64,000 bases of DNA from Siphonodentalium dalli (taxonomy: Eukaryota > Mollusca > Scaphopoda > Gadilida > Siphonodentaliidae). Within the stretch, counting starts at the first letter, position 1. Every line of letters begins with the position of its first letter. The stretch lies in NCBI GenBank assembly GCA_032622095.1, contig CP136069.1, forward strand, positions 14,740,450 to 14,804,449, written 5' to 3'. The notes beneath the pieces were generated by a model. That model did not search any database. It worked only from the letters and a program-made list of their open reading frames with translations, and was not told the DNA's origin. The position numbers were made by a program, and so were the translations under genes. This document shows positions 10,931 to 23,419 of this stretch, piece by piece.

Positions 10931-12171
10931 CGATTGTTATCATATTATGAGAACTGGGAACTAGAAACTGGGGTTGGTCTGGGAACTAGTAACGGAATTC
11001 ATGGAACTTGTGTAAGGGCAGATATGAAGCTACTCACAAACTCACAAAAAACCTTCAACGGCATTACAGCACTATAAATTGGGTTGATACAGTGCAATTC
11101 TAATATGGGTGAATCTGTGTTTAAAAAAAAATAAGAATTAAAAGATTATTTAGCTGGTTTTGAATGAGATGATATATACCGTACCACGGTGCCACATACC
11201 AATGCAAACTGTATGTACTCTATATATGTAGACATCAGAGGCTACATAGGTGAAGCGGTACCTCCCTGGTGTTACTTGTAACAATCTTAGTCGACGAATC
11301 TTAATGCGCATGGAATTATACCTGCTAAGTTAATGGCACCTAATCGTATCGTTGTCTCCTAAAATTTTGTGGACCGAACAATGAAGAGCATTTTTTTTGA
11401 TAATTCATGTTTCCGATGGGTGGGAAGGTAGTGTGGGGACCGTGGATATAATCTAGGAATCTGGTACTGATATATACGGCGCGGCAATGCCGATAGCTGT
11501 GTGGTTTAGAATAATTCAAGTGTCCGATGGGCGGTCGAGTTGGATTGTCTTCATCTAGAAATGATACACCAAATCATATTAAATAAAAGGTCGACCGACC
11601 ACAATGTCCCTGGAGACGGTGGCTAACTGAAAAAGATTGGATATGTCCGGAATAAATGTCATCATCCGGAAACCTCAAATGTTGAAAATCAAGAAAATTC
11701 GTCAAACTAGGGGCCATAATTGCGGTAGAAAAGATCGGATAAGTCTGGTTTTCGAACTCGTTCAAGATATTTTTTAAAAACAGCTCTTACGCAAAACATT
11801 GTTTAAATCGGTTAATATTTGTTCAATTTATTGCGCTAACGAGCTAGAAAAGTCGGCAAAAATTACAAGAACTCGACAAAAATGGTTCCAACCAAACTCA
11901 GAATTGCAGGTTCCAACGATGTTTAATATCTGTGCCAAATTAAAAAAAAATGACTGGAAAATGACGGAATATGTACACAGGCTCGGGCTAAAGTTGGGTC
12001 CCATGATGAATGATGCTATGTCAAAAATGTTTTCTGTTAAATATGTATGGCAGTGTGCGTTTTAGTCATGGTTTGGACGATGAACCCATTTCTTTGTGAT
12101 AGATGCCAAGATTAATCAATTAATTTGCAATTGAGTTAAAGGGAGGTAAAAGCTATTCTGCATCATAAGTT
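10931..12171. other. Non-coding, nothing firmly recognised
   Basis: 10960-11010 (GGGAACTAGTAACGGAATTC...) recurs near 31915. The plus-strand frame at 11799-12065 (88 codons) and the minus-strand frame at 11574-11765 have no recognisable domain. No gene call is justified. Confidence 0.4.
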
Positions 12172-12728
12172 TCAAGATCTATCCAAGTAGACCCACGGAG
12201 CGTCGATAAACATAGCGGTATTTTCAATTAGGAGATTCATTTCAACAGAACATTGTGTGTCAGTATCTATAGAGTGATTTTTAATCACCTCTCCAATTCT
12301 GTTCGCTGCCACCAGTCTCATAAGATTAATATATGGATTTCCAGAATAACAGGTGCGCCGTGGGTGGTAAAAGCCTTTTGTATTTATCACATTGAGTGCT
12401 TCTTTCAACGGTTTACATTTCAACATCATAAACCCCTTCCTGCTGAAACTTTGACGAGCGACACATGCCAATCGATATAGGTATCGCTGGGCATGTATTG
12501 ACAAGGCTGAAATATAGCTCCAGTCTTATAATTGATGCTGCGTACACAGAATGACAATTCTTTCATGAAATTCCTATCCGATTGATTATTACAATACAAA
12601 TTGGCATTGTCTTGGAGAATGACTATATATATATATTGCATATTTTGGTTATAAATGTTGGAATCGTTGTCCGACTTAAGTTGGCTGAATATTAGGCACA
12701 AATAAATTGCTAGTTTTCCGGGTGACAT
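12172..12728 (-). pseudogene. Candidate small secreted protein, frame-broken, unrecognised
   Basis: Two overlapping minus-strand frames together look more protein-like than their surroundings. The first starts at an ATG at 12728 (context ACAGGATGT), begins MSPGKLAIYLCLIFSQL like a signal peptide, and runs 100 residues with paired cysteines to 12426. The second is open from about 12504 to 12172, in another phase, with cysteines and a C-terminus ending WVYLDRS. If they were one protein of about 180 residues, a single frameshift near 12430-12500 separates them; an intron or two unrelated chance frames are equally possible. I recognise no family, and no neighbour gives context. Confidence 0.25.
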
Positions 12729-13274
12729 CCTGTCTGAGTGTAAACAAGAAGTCAAGACTGTCACCTTATAATCAACTTGTTTTATAGTATTAGTGTATAC
12801 TTAATGCAGATATAAACAAATAAAAATACCGTATACATGAAGATGTTGTCCGTGTGGGATGAGGTGTGTTGACAATTAATTTGGAAATGCCGCGCCACCT
12901 CATACATGTACTATAGGCTATAGTCCCGAATTTGGCCAGTGGGTCGATAGTCGGTGTGACTATACAGAGCGTTTAGGATTTCAAGTGGGTTTCACTGATC
13001 TCTTCGTGGTATACCTGCCAGTATCTTGGGTTCTGGGACTTCTCTTCCCGATATCGTGACGTCGTATCGTTTTACCACTATTTAGACATGGCAGAAAATC
13101 GCCACCATCTGCTCCTCTGGTATTTAAACAATTAAATCGACAATATGGATAGAGAAACCCCAGATCCATCAGGACCTAAAACTCATACGTATTTTCAACA
13201 ACAGACTGGGAGATGTTACAAAAAAACAAAGAAATGTTTTTGAAAACCGTTTGGCAGCCCATAAACATGATTAC
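12729..13274. other. Non-coding, nothing recognised
   Basis: No open frame with support, repeat or RNA gene is seen. Confidence 0.4.
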
Positions 13275-14025
13275 GTAGCTAGACGCATGGCGGCCTCCCG
13301 GGAATCCTTGCATTTTCATGCGGTGCCACTCGGTGGGCGTCCACGGGACAGGGACGCAACCATATAACCCCTTCCAAATGTTCGATAATTGGGCTGAAGT
13401 CGTGCACGGAGCTCAACATTGCAATTTTTGTTGCTAAATCGGCTGCGTGGCCAGAACCATTGCAGTCACAAGGGAATCCTTCCGTGTACATATGGTCGTG
13501 CCCCTGTTATATATAAGATGCCATCGGTGGCACCGCACGGAAATGCCAGGATTCCAGGGTGGCCGCCATGGTTCTGGCTACGCAGCCGATTTAGTAACAA
13601 AACGTGCTATTTGGACACTCCGTGCACGACTTCAGCCCTATTTTCGAAAATATGGAACGGTCTCCATTCACGACTTCAGACCAATTTTCGAATATTTTGA
13701 AGGGGCTATATAGTCACGTCCCTGTCCTATAGATGCCCGCTGGGTGGCAACGCACGAAAATGCAAGAATTCCCGGGTGGCCACCATGGAACTAGCTACGC
13801 AGCCGATTTAGTATCAAAAGGGGCTATTTTGACACTCCGTGCACGACTTCAGCCCTATTTTCGAAAATATGGAACGGGTTATATGGTTGCCCCCCCCTGT
13901 CCTATATAGAAGCCCGCTGTGCGGCACCGCACGAGAATTCAAGGATTCCCTTGTGACTGCCATGGTGCTGGCCACGAAGCCGATTTAGCAACAAAAGTGC
14001 AATGTTGAGGTCCATGCACGATACA
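13275..14025. repeat. ~180-215-bp satellite: one inverted unit, then three direct units
   Basis: Direct units have their CGATTTAGTA/CAACAAA box near 13587, 13804 and 13981. They share GTGGCACCGCACG, GGCCGCCATGG, GTGCACGACTTCAGCCCTAT and TTCGAAAATATGGAACGG. The segment 13275-13505 is the same unit on the opposite strand, so the array has a head-to-head junction near 13505. The open frames through it are by-products. Confidence 0.85.
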
Positions 14026-14117
14026 TATATCATATTTTTATCAAGGTAAAATAATCACGAAACCGTTGGGGTTAAACAAAATTAATAATGATTTCCATAT
14101 TACTACGGGACATTTAC

Positions 14118-15013
14118 TAGGGCTGGGACAACTGTTCAAAAACTGGTTCCTTGTATACTTTTTAGTAGAAGCATGGCATGCATATTTTCAACATCGGAAG
14201 GGTTGTGATAAAAAAAATTGCACTCTATTCCAATGTTTTAATGTCACGTGATCTCCAAATCCAAGATGGCTGCCGTCTTAAGCAAAAATCAGGATATTTT
14301 CGAGGATTTTTGTGCATGTTTTTGACCAAATCTACCCCAAATAGCGGCCATATATCCCCAAATCATCCGGTTCACTTGTCTTTATTGTTTACTGGTTCAG
14401 TCGAAACAGCAGATGTGCCCAGGAAGGTTGGAGTTAACATTGTGGGTGGTTTAACTCAGATGAAATATAGATTTATAACATTGTACGCAAGACCCGATAT
14501 AGTTGAAAACGGTCATTGTTCATTTTGACGTTAGAGCTGTATGGCTAGTTAACCTTTATCAATTTTGTTCTAACTCTATGGTTAATTGACATTCATCAAA
14601 CACCTTAAAGACAATACAAGGAATGAAATATAATTCAATATGACGTTGGTGTGATTTAATGTGGTTTAATGTCACGTGACCTCTATGGTTGTCAGATAAA
14701 ATATAGATTTATAACATTGTACGCAAGACCCGGTATAGTTGAAAACGGTCATTGTTCATTTTGCCGTTAGAGCTGTATGGCTCGTTAACCTTAATACATT
14801 TTTGTTCTATCTCTAACTCTATGGTTAATTAACATTCATCAAACACCTTAAAGACAATACAAGGAATGAAATAGATTTCACTAGTGTGGGGGCAACTATT
14901 CAAAAACTGGTTCCTTGTATACTTTTCTTAGTAGCAGCATGGCATGTGCATTTTCAACATCAGGATGGGTTGTGCTAAATAATTGGACTCTATTCCAATT
15001 TTCAATGTCAATC
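14118..15013. repeat. Nested direct duplications (236-bp tandem pair flanked by a 135-bp pair)
   Basis: Copies at 14457-14693 and 14694-14880 share TATAGATTTATAACATTG, GTTGAAAACGGTCATTGTTC and AAAGACAATACAAGGAATGA. Outside them, 14118-14250 and 14878-15013 share TTCAAAAACTGGTTCCTTGT and GACTCTATTCCAA-type words. No coding content is recognised. Confidence 0.85.
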
Positions 15014-15019
15014 GACTAA

Positions 15020-15545
15020 TCTAATGTACAGCATAAGAAACTCATCTGACATCCAAGTATTAAGAATAAAGTTATTCACCACCCCTCCAACCCACCAACC
15101 AATACATAATTTCAGATCGCAGATTTTTATTCGCAATTCGACTTCCAGTTCTATGAAATGTTTGTTTATGAATGAAGGATCGTCTAATAAAATACAAAAA
15201 GTTAGAAACTTATCTACGTCGAAGTTTAAAGACCAATGTTATTCGCCACCCCAAGTTTGAAGAATAAAGTTATTCGCCACCCTACCCAATTCAGATCGAT
15301 GATTTTTGTTCGCAATTCCAGTTCTAAAAATGATTGTTTTTGATTGAAGGATTATCTAATATTATGCACAAAATAACAAACTCATATGACATCCAAGTAT
15401 TGAGAATAAAGTTATTTGATAACCCCCAGCCCACACCCAACCATCTTACAGAATTTCTTATCGCAGATTTTTGTTCGTATTTCCACTGCCAGTTCTATAA
15501 AATGATTGTTTATGATTGAAGGCGTCTAATCTAATGCACAAATAG
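15020..15545. repeat. ~165-bp tandem repeat, three degenerate units
   Basis: Units contain AAGAATAAAGTTATTC, CGCAGATTTTTGTTCG, CCAGTTCTATAAAATG and GATTGAAGG followed by TCTAAT. Repeats start near 15055, 15260 and 15400. Confidence 0.8.
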
Positions 15546-17504
15546 TGGGGCGGATAGATGACAAAATCGTGCATTTTATGGTAAAAGCACCAAACTTGAC
15601 AGCATGTACTACATACAAAAATAAGACATTTTGGACAGCACACTACATGTATTTGGTGGTTTGATTGTGTTATTCAATTGTCATTTATACTACAAGAATG
15701 TACTATTTTAACCTACATGCATGGACTGTAGTTATATTTGTTGTTGGTCTTCTCTTTGGCTGTTTCATTTCATACTCAGTGATGGTGATATGTGAAACTC
15801 AATGTTGCTCATCTCTCACGATCCAGAACAAATCATTTAGTGAAAATGTATTGCTGTCTCGATTTAAGCAAAACATGCGTCTATGTCTTAGTGCACTTTA
15901 TTGTATCAAATAATTAATATCATGTCATGCCATGTCCCATCCAATTATTTCAATCCGTGTAGGTTTATACACTGAAAATGTATTTTGAAGATTTAAAATC
16001 GGATGGTGGTCATGTCATTCCCATGTATGGATTTTGTCTTGGAGAGATCAACAGGAAGTTAACGACAAATATAACTGCACTGTGGTTCCCCGTCTGCATT
16101 TAAATCGTCAACACACCTCTGTAACTGGCTGAACCGGTTTTCATTGTTTTCAAAAATAAAAACACGTTCGATACTAAGTCCCCTGAAGACTGCTAATTTC
16201 TGAAGTTGTCATATATTACAATCCTACCCCAACAGCGTGAATAACCGTGACAATTGTGTCCTCAAGAACAAAAACACATTGGAGGAGGGAAGTCTTCGAT
16301 TTTTTACTGGTTATGGCACAGTATGGCGTTGACGGCTGTTTCCTAAGTGTTGCAAGTGACACGTTAACGGCTACTCTGTTGGCGGTGATCAGTAGACACA
16401 AAACAATAAACAAATGTGCTCGTTACAACTTGTTCTATCTAGTTACTTAACCCACAACAGCGGTTCTGGGGTTAGGACGAAAAGTTGCGAACGAACGGAC
16501 GGATAGATAGACAGATCTCATCATATGTCTATATAAACATACATGTAAACACACCAACTTTTGTCTTTTCGGGTAAAGCATCTTGCGGAAAACCACAAAC
16601 AAAGTGGTGAAACTCGCGTTGAGAGACATGCCCTTTGGCAGATTTGTTTAAACGCAGAATAAGAATGGATTAGTGGTCCATGCGCGATACTTGTTTCTCA
16701 ATGAATACATATCGCTCGCGATAATTTATGGCGTGTCAATAAGCGTTTTATCGGCCAGCACATTGTTCCGATTGGTAACAAGGTAGTTTGACTGCATGTT
16801 CATACCACCGAATAGAGTTATCAACTAAATGACAACTGAACGACAAGATGCGCCATTTGACCACCAATGTAGGTCTAAAACCAGGTTTAACTCGGATGTT
16901 TAAACTGGAGATGATGACTCTGGCCTATATGTTCAAACATAAAACCCAACATCATAATTTTGCATATATACATAATATCTGCTAGTATACAATTTATATG
17001 CATACGTACAAAATGAAGCACGTAACAAATACTGTTCAGTTGTATGTATTTGATTGTATATATATCGATTATAACATGTCATACAAGTGGGTTTATTCAT
17101 AGGCCATGTTAAGTGATACATGTTTATCTGGCTGGTATATATATGACATGCACCACGAATACCGACCAAACATTTGGTGAAACATTTTGTCGCCATCAAA
17201 TTGCTTCCATCAAATTTCCGTTCGATTCAGGGGTGTGAGAAGGGAGGGGTACACACGCTATTACAAGTACTTATAATTTATGTGCACATGACAATGGTCC
17301 GGTTTTAGTCTGAACATGTCATACCGCTACTTTCAGACTTTAAGTTGTGAATGTATTGTCTGTATGTGTATGTAGCCTTAACGATAGGAGTAGAGGCAAT
17401 TTGAGTCTCACTGCCACATATTCACGATCACCTATATTAACTGGCTAATGTCGCTTTTTACCGATCCAGCAGGAAGAGAACTTTTAATGTTTAATTGAAA
17501 AACT
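15546..17504. other. Mostly non-coding; contains the partner of the 5.1-kb repeat
   Basis: 15770-15878 is the inverted partner of 5064-5165. The plus-strand frame at 15665-15913 (82 codons, with a hydrophobic segment) overlaps this dispersed repeat and is probably not a gene. No gene is seen in the rest. Confidence 0.45.
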
Positions 17505-18330
17505 TTGAATGAATAACTCGACACGACAAACACAAAGGGCGCTTACTACCTCCAAGACACACCTGTTGTGTTGTGATGTTGTATATCGCTCATATGAGGT
17601 TGGTGGCCTTTTGTTGTCGCTCGATTATCGTGAAAGGTCAGATTTGGAGAGTGGTCCAAAATTAGCCTTTAGTTTATCAAACAACGTTCTATTGAAATTA
17701 AATTTCTATGGGAAATACCATAATGCCTGTCGAAGCTCTCCAGGTCTACCTTGATAATGACTTTGCTTAGAATAAACTAGAACAATAAACCGTTAAATTT
17801 GCGAAACACAATGACAATTAAATTTTCTAGAAGGGTGTAGCCTTTATGTCTTTTGCAAAGAAACTGGCTGATATTGACCACTTTTACACACTAATTGGTT
17901 CATTATTCTAACATCCGATCCAAGACTAACTGTCACTAACAACTCGCAAACTCTATAATATTTAAAAAGAACGTTGAACGAGTTACTAAACACGACAAGC
18001 ACAAAGGGTGTTTACTGTCCAAGACATACCTGTTGTTTTGTGATGTTGTATATGTCTCTTATGAGACTGGTGCCCTTTTTGTCGCTCGATTATCGTGAGA
18101 GATCAGAATTGGAGAGGGGTCCATAATTAGCCGTTGGTTTATCAAACAACCTTCTATTGACATTAACGTTCTATAGGAAAGGCCATAGTACTCATAGAAG
18201 CTCTCCAAATATACTTGGAAATTGCTTTGTCTGGAATAGACTAGAAGATTAAATTTGCGCACAATGGCATTCAAATTTCGAGAAGGATGTAGGCTTACGT
18301 CTTTTGCAAAGAAACTGGCTAACAATCGAT
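17505..18330. repeat. Two direct copies of a ~370-bp segment
   Basis: 17505-17880 and 17976-18330 share CAAAGGG, CCAAGACA, GATGTTGTATAT, GTCGCTCGATTATCGTGA and GTCTTTTGCAAAGAAACTGG in the same order and orientation, separated by ~95 bp. No coding role is recognised. Confidence 0.85.
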
Positions 18331-20299
18331 GCAATTTTTTGAATCCTTATAGTTAACATAGACAGAATCGAACACTTATCTAAAAATCTCCATTTCCATT
18401 TTAAATTCGATTTACAGCCCCACTGCGGTGTACACTCCAATTACACCTGATACTATTCTATATACTGATATATACTGATACTATACCCGAACTAACTTTA
18501 TACGAGCATTATGTCCCAGAATGACACATCGTATTCACAACAAATACAACTTCAAACACGATGTTCACACCCAGAACAAAAACTTTGCTACTTGTATTCA
18601 TCGCAATTTTGGACTCAGAGACGGAATGTGCAGAAAAATTATATTGCGCTTTATTAACATGAAACTAATGCATTTAAAAAACCCTCACTCTGCTTTCTCT
18701 TCGTTTTGACTCTGGCTTCTGTTTTCAGGACGAGTTCGTACGAATCCATTGAATCGTTACTGATAGCGCGCCCATGCATATTAGTAACTCGAAAACAAAA
18801 TGAGAAAGGTTTGCTGTTCTTTTATCAGGATGCATGGTAAAATCTAATTACCATGGGCAATCAAAATGAAAGGGCTTGTGAAATTGAGTTTTTGTATGAA
18901 TATCCACGAAAAAAACGAAAAAGTTATATATTTAATAAATTTAAAACGCTCACCAATTTCCGCTGATCTTTAAATTGTGCCAACATTTTCAACAGTTGGA
19001 AATTTCCTTCCTAATACGAAATTGGTTTGACATTACATACTCAAAAACACAGTGGAATTGTTTTCTTTTTTAGATTTTTCAAACATTATTTAGTGTGAAA
19101 TTTCTTAGACCGTCGAGTATTTTTTTAGTTTCCACAATAAAGTATTGCTATCAGTTTATAGTTTTTTAACATAACGAAGTGCACCCATGCCTGATTCACA
19201 CCCCTGTGTACTATTGTATCAGCTATTATTTCAACTATTGCGATGCACGAAAAACTGGCATGTGCATGTTAGTCGGACAGCCGTACTTAGCATGAAGACG
19301 AGATCACGCGATGATGATTCTCACTCGCTCTCGTGAAATATACCCAGTCAAACCAGTGCATAAAGTTTATTAGTTGTTTTGGTACACTGCACGGTCATGA
19401 TATACGAAAGCTTCCATTAGTGACGAGCCGTTGACAACTTCGCCAATAATATCGTCACATGATTTTTGAAAAGCAGGTCACCATTTTCAAATATAAGCGC
19501 TGAGAAATTATCCTTCAATGTTCAGTTGAGTGAGACCTCCTAAGATACCGCGCTGTGAATGTCTTATTGATCCCAAAGAAAACCTGAGAATGCCAGCATC
19601 TGCTATTGATCTAATACGAAGCGAAGCTATGATCTAATAAAGAAATACACACATTTTATGGTTCCATAAATTGCCGACATCCACTTCGAAACAAAAAAGT
19701 ACACAACGTGAAGTCCGGTCATTATCTATATCTCCAACGTATGGGTTCTGCCACAATTTCCCAGAACGGGATTGGGATTTGGCAATTGACTTCGACTACA
19801 GTAACTGTTTCTAATAGCAAACACCCCTACGCATACCCCATCTGGCTACGTTCCCGGTCGCGCTTTATTGGTGGATTTGTGCAGTATTAAATACAGGGCC
19901 ACGCCCCCTTTTCTTAATTCAAATTACAGCCTTGTAAAGTTGATCTGCCAGCATGAATATGACACAGGAACACCTTAGTATACCACTACGGACATGTTTT
20001 AATTCTTGATATCTTGATATACATAATCAGTTAAGTAATGACGATAAATCGAACTTCTCTTCGCTATTCGAGCATGTATACACTTTCGCAAAGGGATAAT
20101 TTCCTAAATGTTCGTACTCCGGAAAAAGCTTACATGTAGACATTTTCAAATGCTCACATAATGTGTCACAAAGTTTCCTCTTGAAGCAAAATGTGATATA
20201 TATGTAAGGCTGTCCAAACTTACTGTGAACAAATGGCACTTGTGTCCAGTCTGTGCCGGGCTAAGATCACTAATTGACAAGACAATTTAATCGTGTCAT
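18331..20299. other. Non-coding, nothing recognised
   Basis: AT-rich with short chance frames only. No splice-bounded exon, RNA gene or clear repeat is seen. Confidence 0.4.
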
Positions 20300-20545
20300 T
20301 GATTATGTATTGGGTTGAGGTCAATATTTGTTTCGTGTATCCCCCTCGCAAACGACCAATGATTACAGGGACTTTGCCATGTTCCAAAACGAAAATATTA
20401 CCCCATGGTTTTGCATACAAAGGCATTATATAGAGAGGCGATTTAGCAACGAAAAATAACATTTGTTTCAGTATGTTGATCCCAACCACGACTTACGCCC
20501 CATTGTTGAACAACTAGACGGGCATGCATGACCTAGTTTGTGATT
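20300..20545. repeat. Dispersed repeat related to 10.4-10.9 kb and 31.8-32.25 kb
   Basis: 20300-20410 on the opposite strand matches 32095-32255 (words CAATGATTACAGGGAC and GGTTGAGGTCAATATT). 20430-20545 matches the 10.4-10.9 kb units (GGCGATTTAGCAACGAAAA, CACGACTTACGCCC). Confidence 0.75.
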
Positions 20546-21333
20546 TGTATTGCGCCCAACGGATGAACCAATTAGACCGTAAAATTTCGCTTTCCCTGTG
20601 TCATCTCGCTTTCCATGTGTCAATAGATTCCACATGGGCATCTGGTATTAAAGTTAGCCCGAAATTAATTTCGCTTTGCTTTGTGATCATATGAAATCGT
20701 ATTAATCCATCCCCGAATAGCATAATACCAACCCAAATACATTGACAGGTCCCATAACTAAAACCCGCCCAGAGCAGCTAGGATCGGGATCAGCTTAAAC
20801 CAGCCACTGATATTTAGGCGGGATTTAAAGACCAGAACAGTGTGGGATTTCATGAAAACCCATATGCGCACTGTTTGGGGCCGCGACCACACAGTATTGG
20901 TGATGTTATCCCCTATATTGCTAGAATTTCAATATGTTATCTGCATTGACAATACTTGCAGACTGGACCCCCCCACCATGTCGCCACGGTATCTCTGAGA
21001 ACTCCACACATATACATGTATGTATCGGAACTACCATCGACTACATCCGCATAGAAACAAAGGGGAATCACACACCAAAGCCATGATAGGCAATCAACAC
21101 TCGAAATGGCGACATCGCGAGGTGTATGTCGCGATGAAGCTAACCAGCGCGGACCGCCCATTGGCCGTCTGTGGTGATTTTAGTGGCCAAGATATTGGTA
21201 TGGGTTCACATGAAAAACCTGTCCATGCACGATGGGGGCCGCGGCCGCGCAGAAGTGCCGATATTAACCCCTAACTTGCCAGAATTTCAATATTGTCGTA
21301 ATCGTACCAGCAAGAGCTACAAACATCTAGGTA
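20546..21333. repeat. Spacer with two ~65-bp direct copies
   Basis: 20877-20940 and 21235-21299 share GGCCGCG, a (C)CCCTA box, and CCAGAATTTCAATAT or CTAGAATTTCAATAT. They lie ~358 bp apart. The remainder has no recognised feature. Confidence 0.55.
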
Positions 21334-23419
21334 CACTGAGAAAAATAACGGGTCAATATGACCACCTTTGGGTTAGTCATGGATATTGGGAGTCATTTTG
21401 ACTATACCAGTACCGTCCCACGAGTCATCATGACTATCCCTGAGGTAGTCAACTTGATAATGAAAAAAGAAATTAGAAGTAGATATTTAACTACTGAACA
21501 TAAGCTACTTTTTTTTAACTCATAGCTTATCGTATTTAAAGTGTCACAGAAACTATAACGCTATCACTCAAGACGCAAATTTAACACTGCACTTATGGTA
21601 CGAAGTTTATAGTACGAACAATCGAAATAACAAATTGTGCTTCCGGTGTATGACCCACGTGGGTTTGTTGTTCGTGTCAACATATTTTTTGTAAGAAATT
21701 GTGCCTAACTTGCTTCTTAATAACCTGGCATATTGTTAGCCCTGTCTGGATTATGTTTGTATATGAAAGGGACAAGATGTTATAACCTCCGAAAATGTCA
21801 TGGCTATTTGAGTGCAGTGGGATTACACTTGACATGCTCGACACTGTTGTGAATTTCAAAAGACAAATACTTAAGTTTCACAAAATTATAAACCGTCCAA
21901 TTAACTCACAAGAGTCAACCACTGGTGACTAGGATTACGAGACATACAATTATGTAGAAATTAGTCGGAATTATGACGTCACAGATCAGTCATGACTCAC
22001 GAGTCAGTCACAAGTTTGTTGGCTACAACGTACAAGTACCTGTACAAAGGACGATGGATCATATTCTTCAATTTTCATCAAACGTGATTTTGAGTAACGG
22101 AGTCTGCTATTCTTTAGATCGAAACGCCGGTGACGCTGTGATATTGTTGCGATATATTTATGGAATGACGGATAATCTCAGAGATACGGATCCAATTCTG
22201 GGACACACATTATCACTGAATCCATCACAAGCTTTTAGTGACGCACTACAGCTATTCTCTAATTAATCGTCCCCTTTAACAAGGTTGTAGGGCGTTAATG
22301 CCACCTGATATACCATACCGCCGTTCAACCACGGTCAAGTGGTTGACATGTGGCAACCGCAGGTAATCTTTCTACAGTACTGTGAATAATAGTTTGCGAC
22401 TACTGTAATCCGCATTAATTTTTCACATGGCCACCTTACACCCAGTCTAGCTTTTCGTGAGCGCCATGCACCGTGTTAACTATACACAAAACAATATTTC
22501 AATTAATAATTTGTTTACGGTTTAATCAACATTCGAAGTTGGTCACCGACAGATATTCGCAACTGCATCATCAATGCAGCGTCAAGCCATGCCAGAAATA
22601 TACACTCTGTGGTGGTTATAATGCTGACTTTAAAAAGGTACGAAGGTCGGCCATGGTAGGATTGATCATGGTTAATAGCATCAACAACGCGGTAATATCG
22701 GTGGCCAACGTCGTTAAGGGGCGGGGGTCAATTAGAGCTTATAGACCATTACCATGTCCAGATGCATCATGTTCTTATTAAACATGTGTGGCTATCATCC
22801 TGAACGATTCGGACATTTCCGCGTTGCTAGGAAATAATCTCTTCCATAATTGGAAACCATATTTGCGAAATTCTACATTATATGGCTCTGGTGATCAGAC
22901 AATGACATTGAATCGATGATGCATAGCTGCGAATGGAGAATAATCTATTCACTATGGGCTATGGCTGTACCAAACTGGATCATATATTAAATACATTACA
23001 CTCTCTTTGTGTGAGGTTTGTTTGTTTGTTTGTTCATATACCGAATCTATTACCGATGCAGCACGTCGGAAGTGTACGATAAGCAAAACACTCAACACCG
23101 TGGCAATTTTTTTTGGGAGAGTGATTCCGGTGACCCATTCAACACCAAAATATTGTGGCGAGGACTAGTGAGCGCTATGACAGTATTTTGCAAACAACAT
23201 GGTGCCAGTTTTAATTAACCAAAGTTCATTAGTGTGGTCTCCCCATTGTTGAGTATTTTGCTTGTCGCACGCTATTTACATACTTTAAAACAGGTTCTCG
23301 AACATAATTTGGCTTTGTTTACATAATTCAGCGTAGGAACTACAACAATTACATACTATTTACACGATATTTATTATGGTATAAAGAAAGGTCTGAGCGA
23401 ATCACAAATTAACTATAAT

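Noticed and set aside
21973-22266. 97-codon frame inside the 4.1-kb TIR element, considered as a transposase exon
   Set aside because: No DDE/D motif, no splice signals and no recognisable domain.
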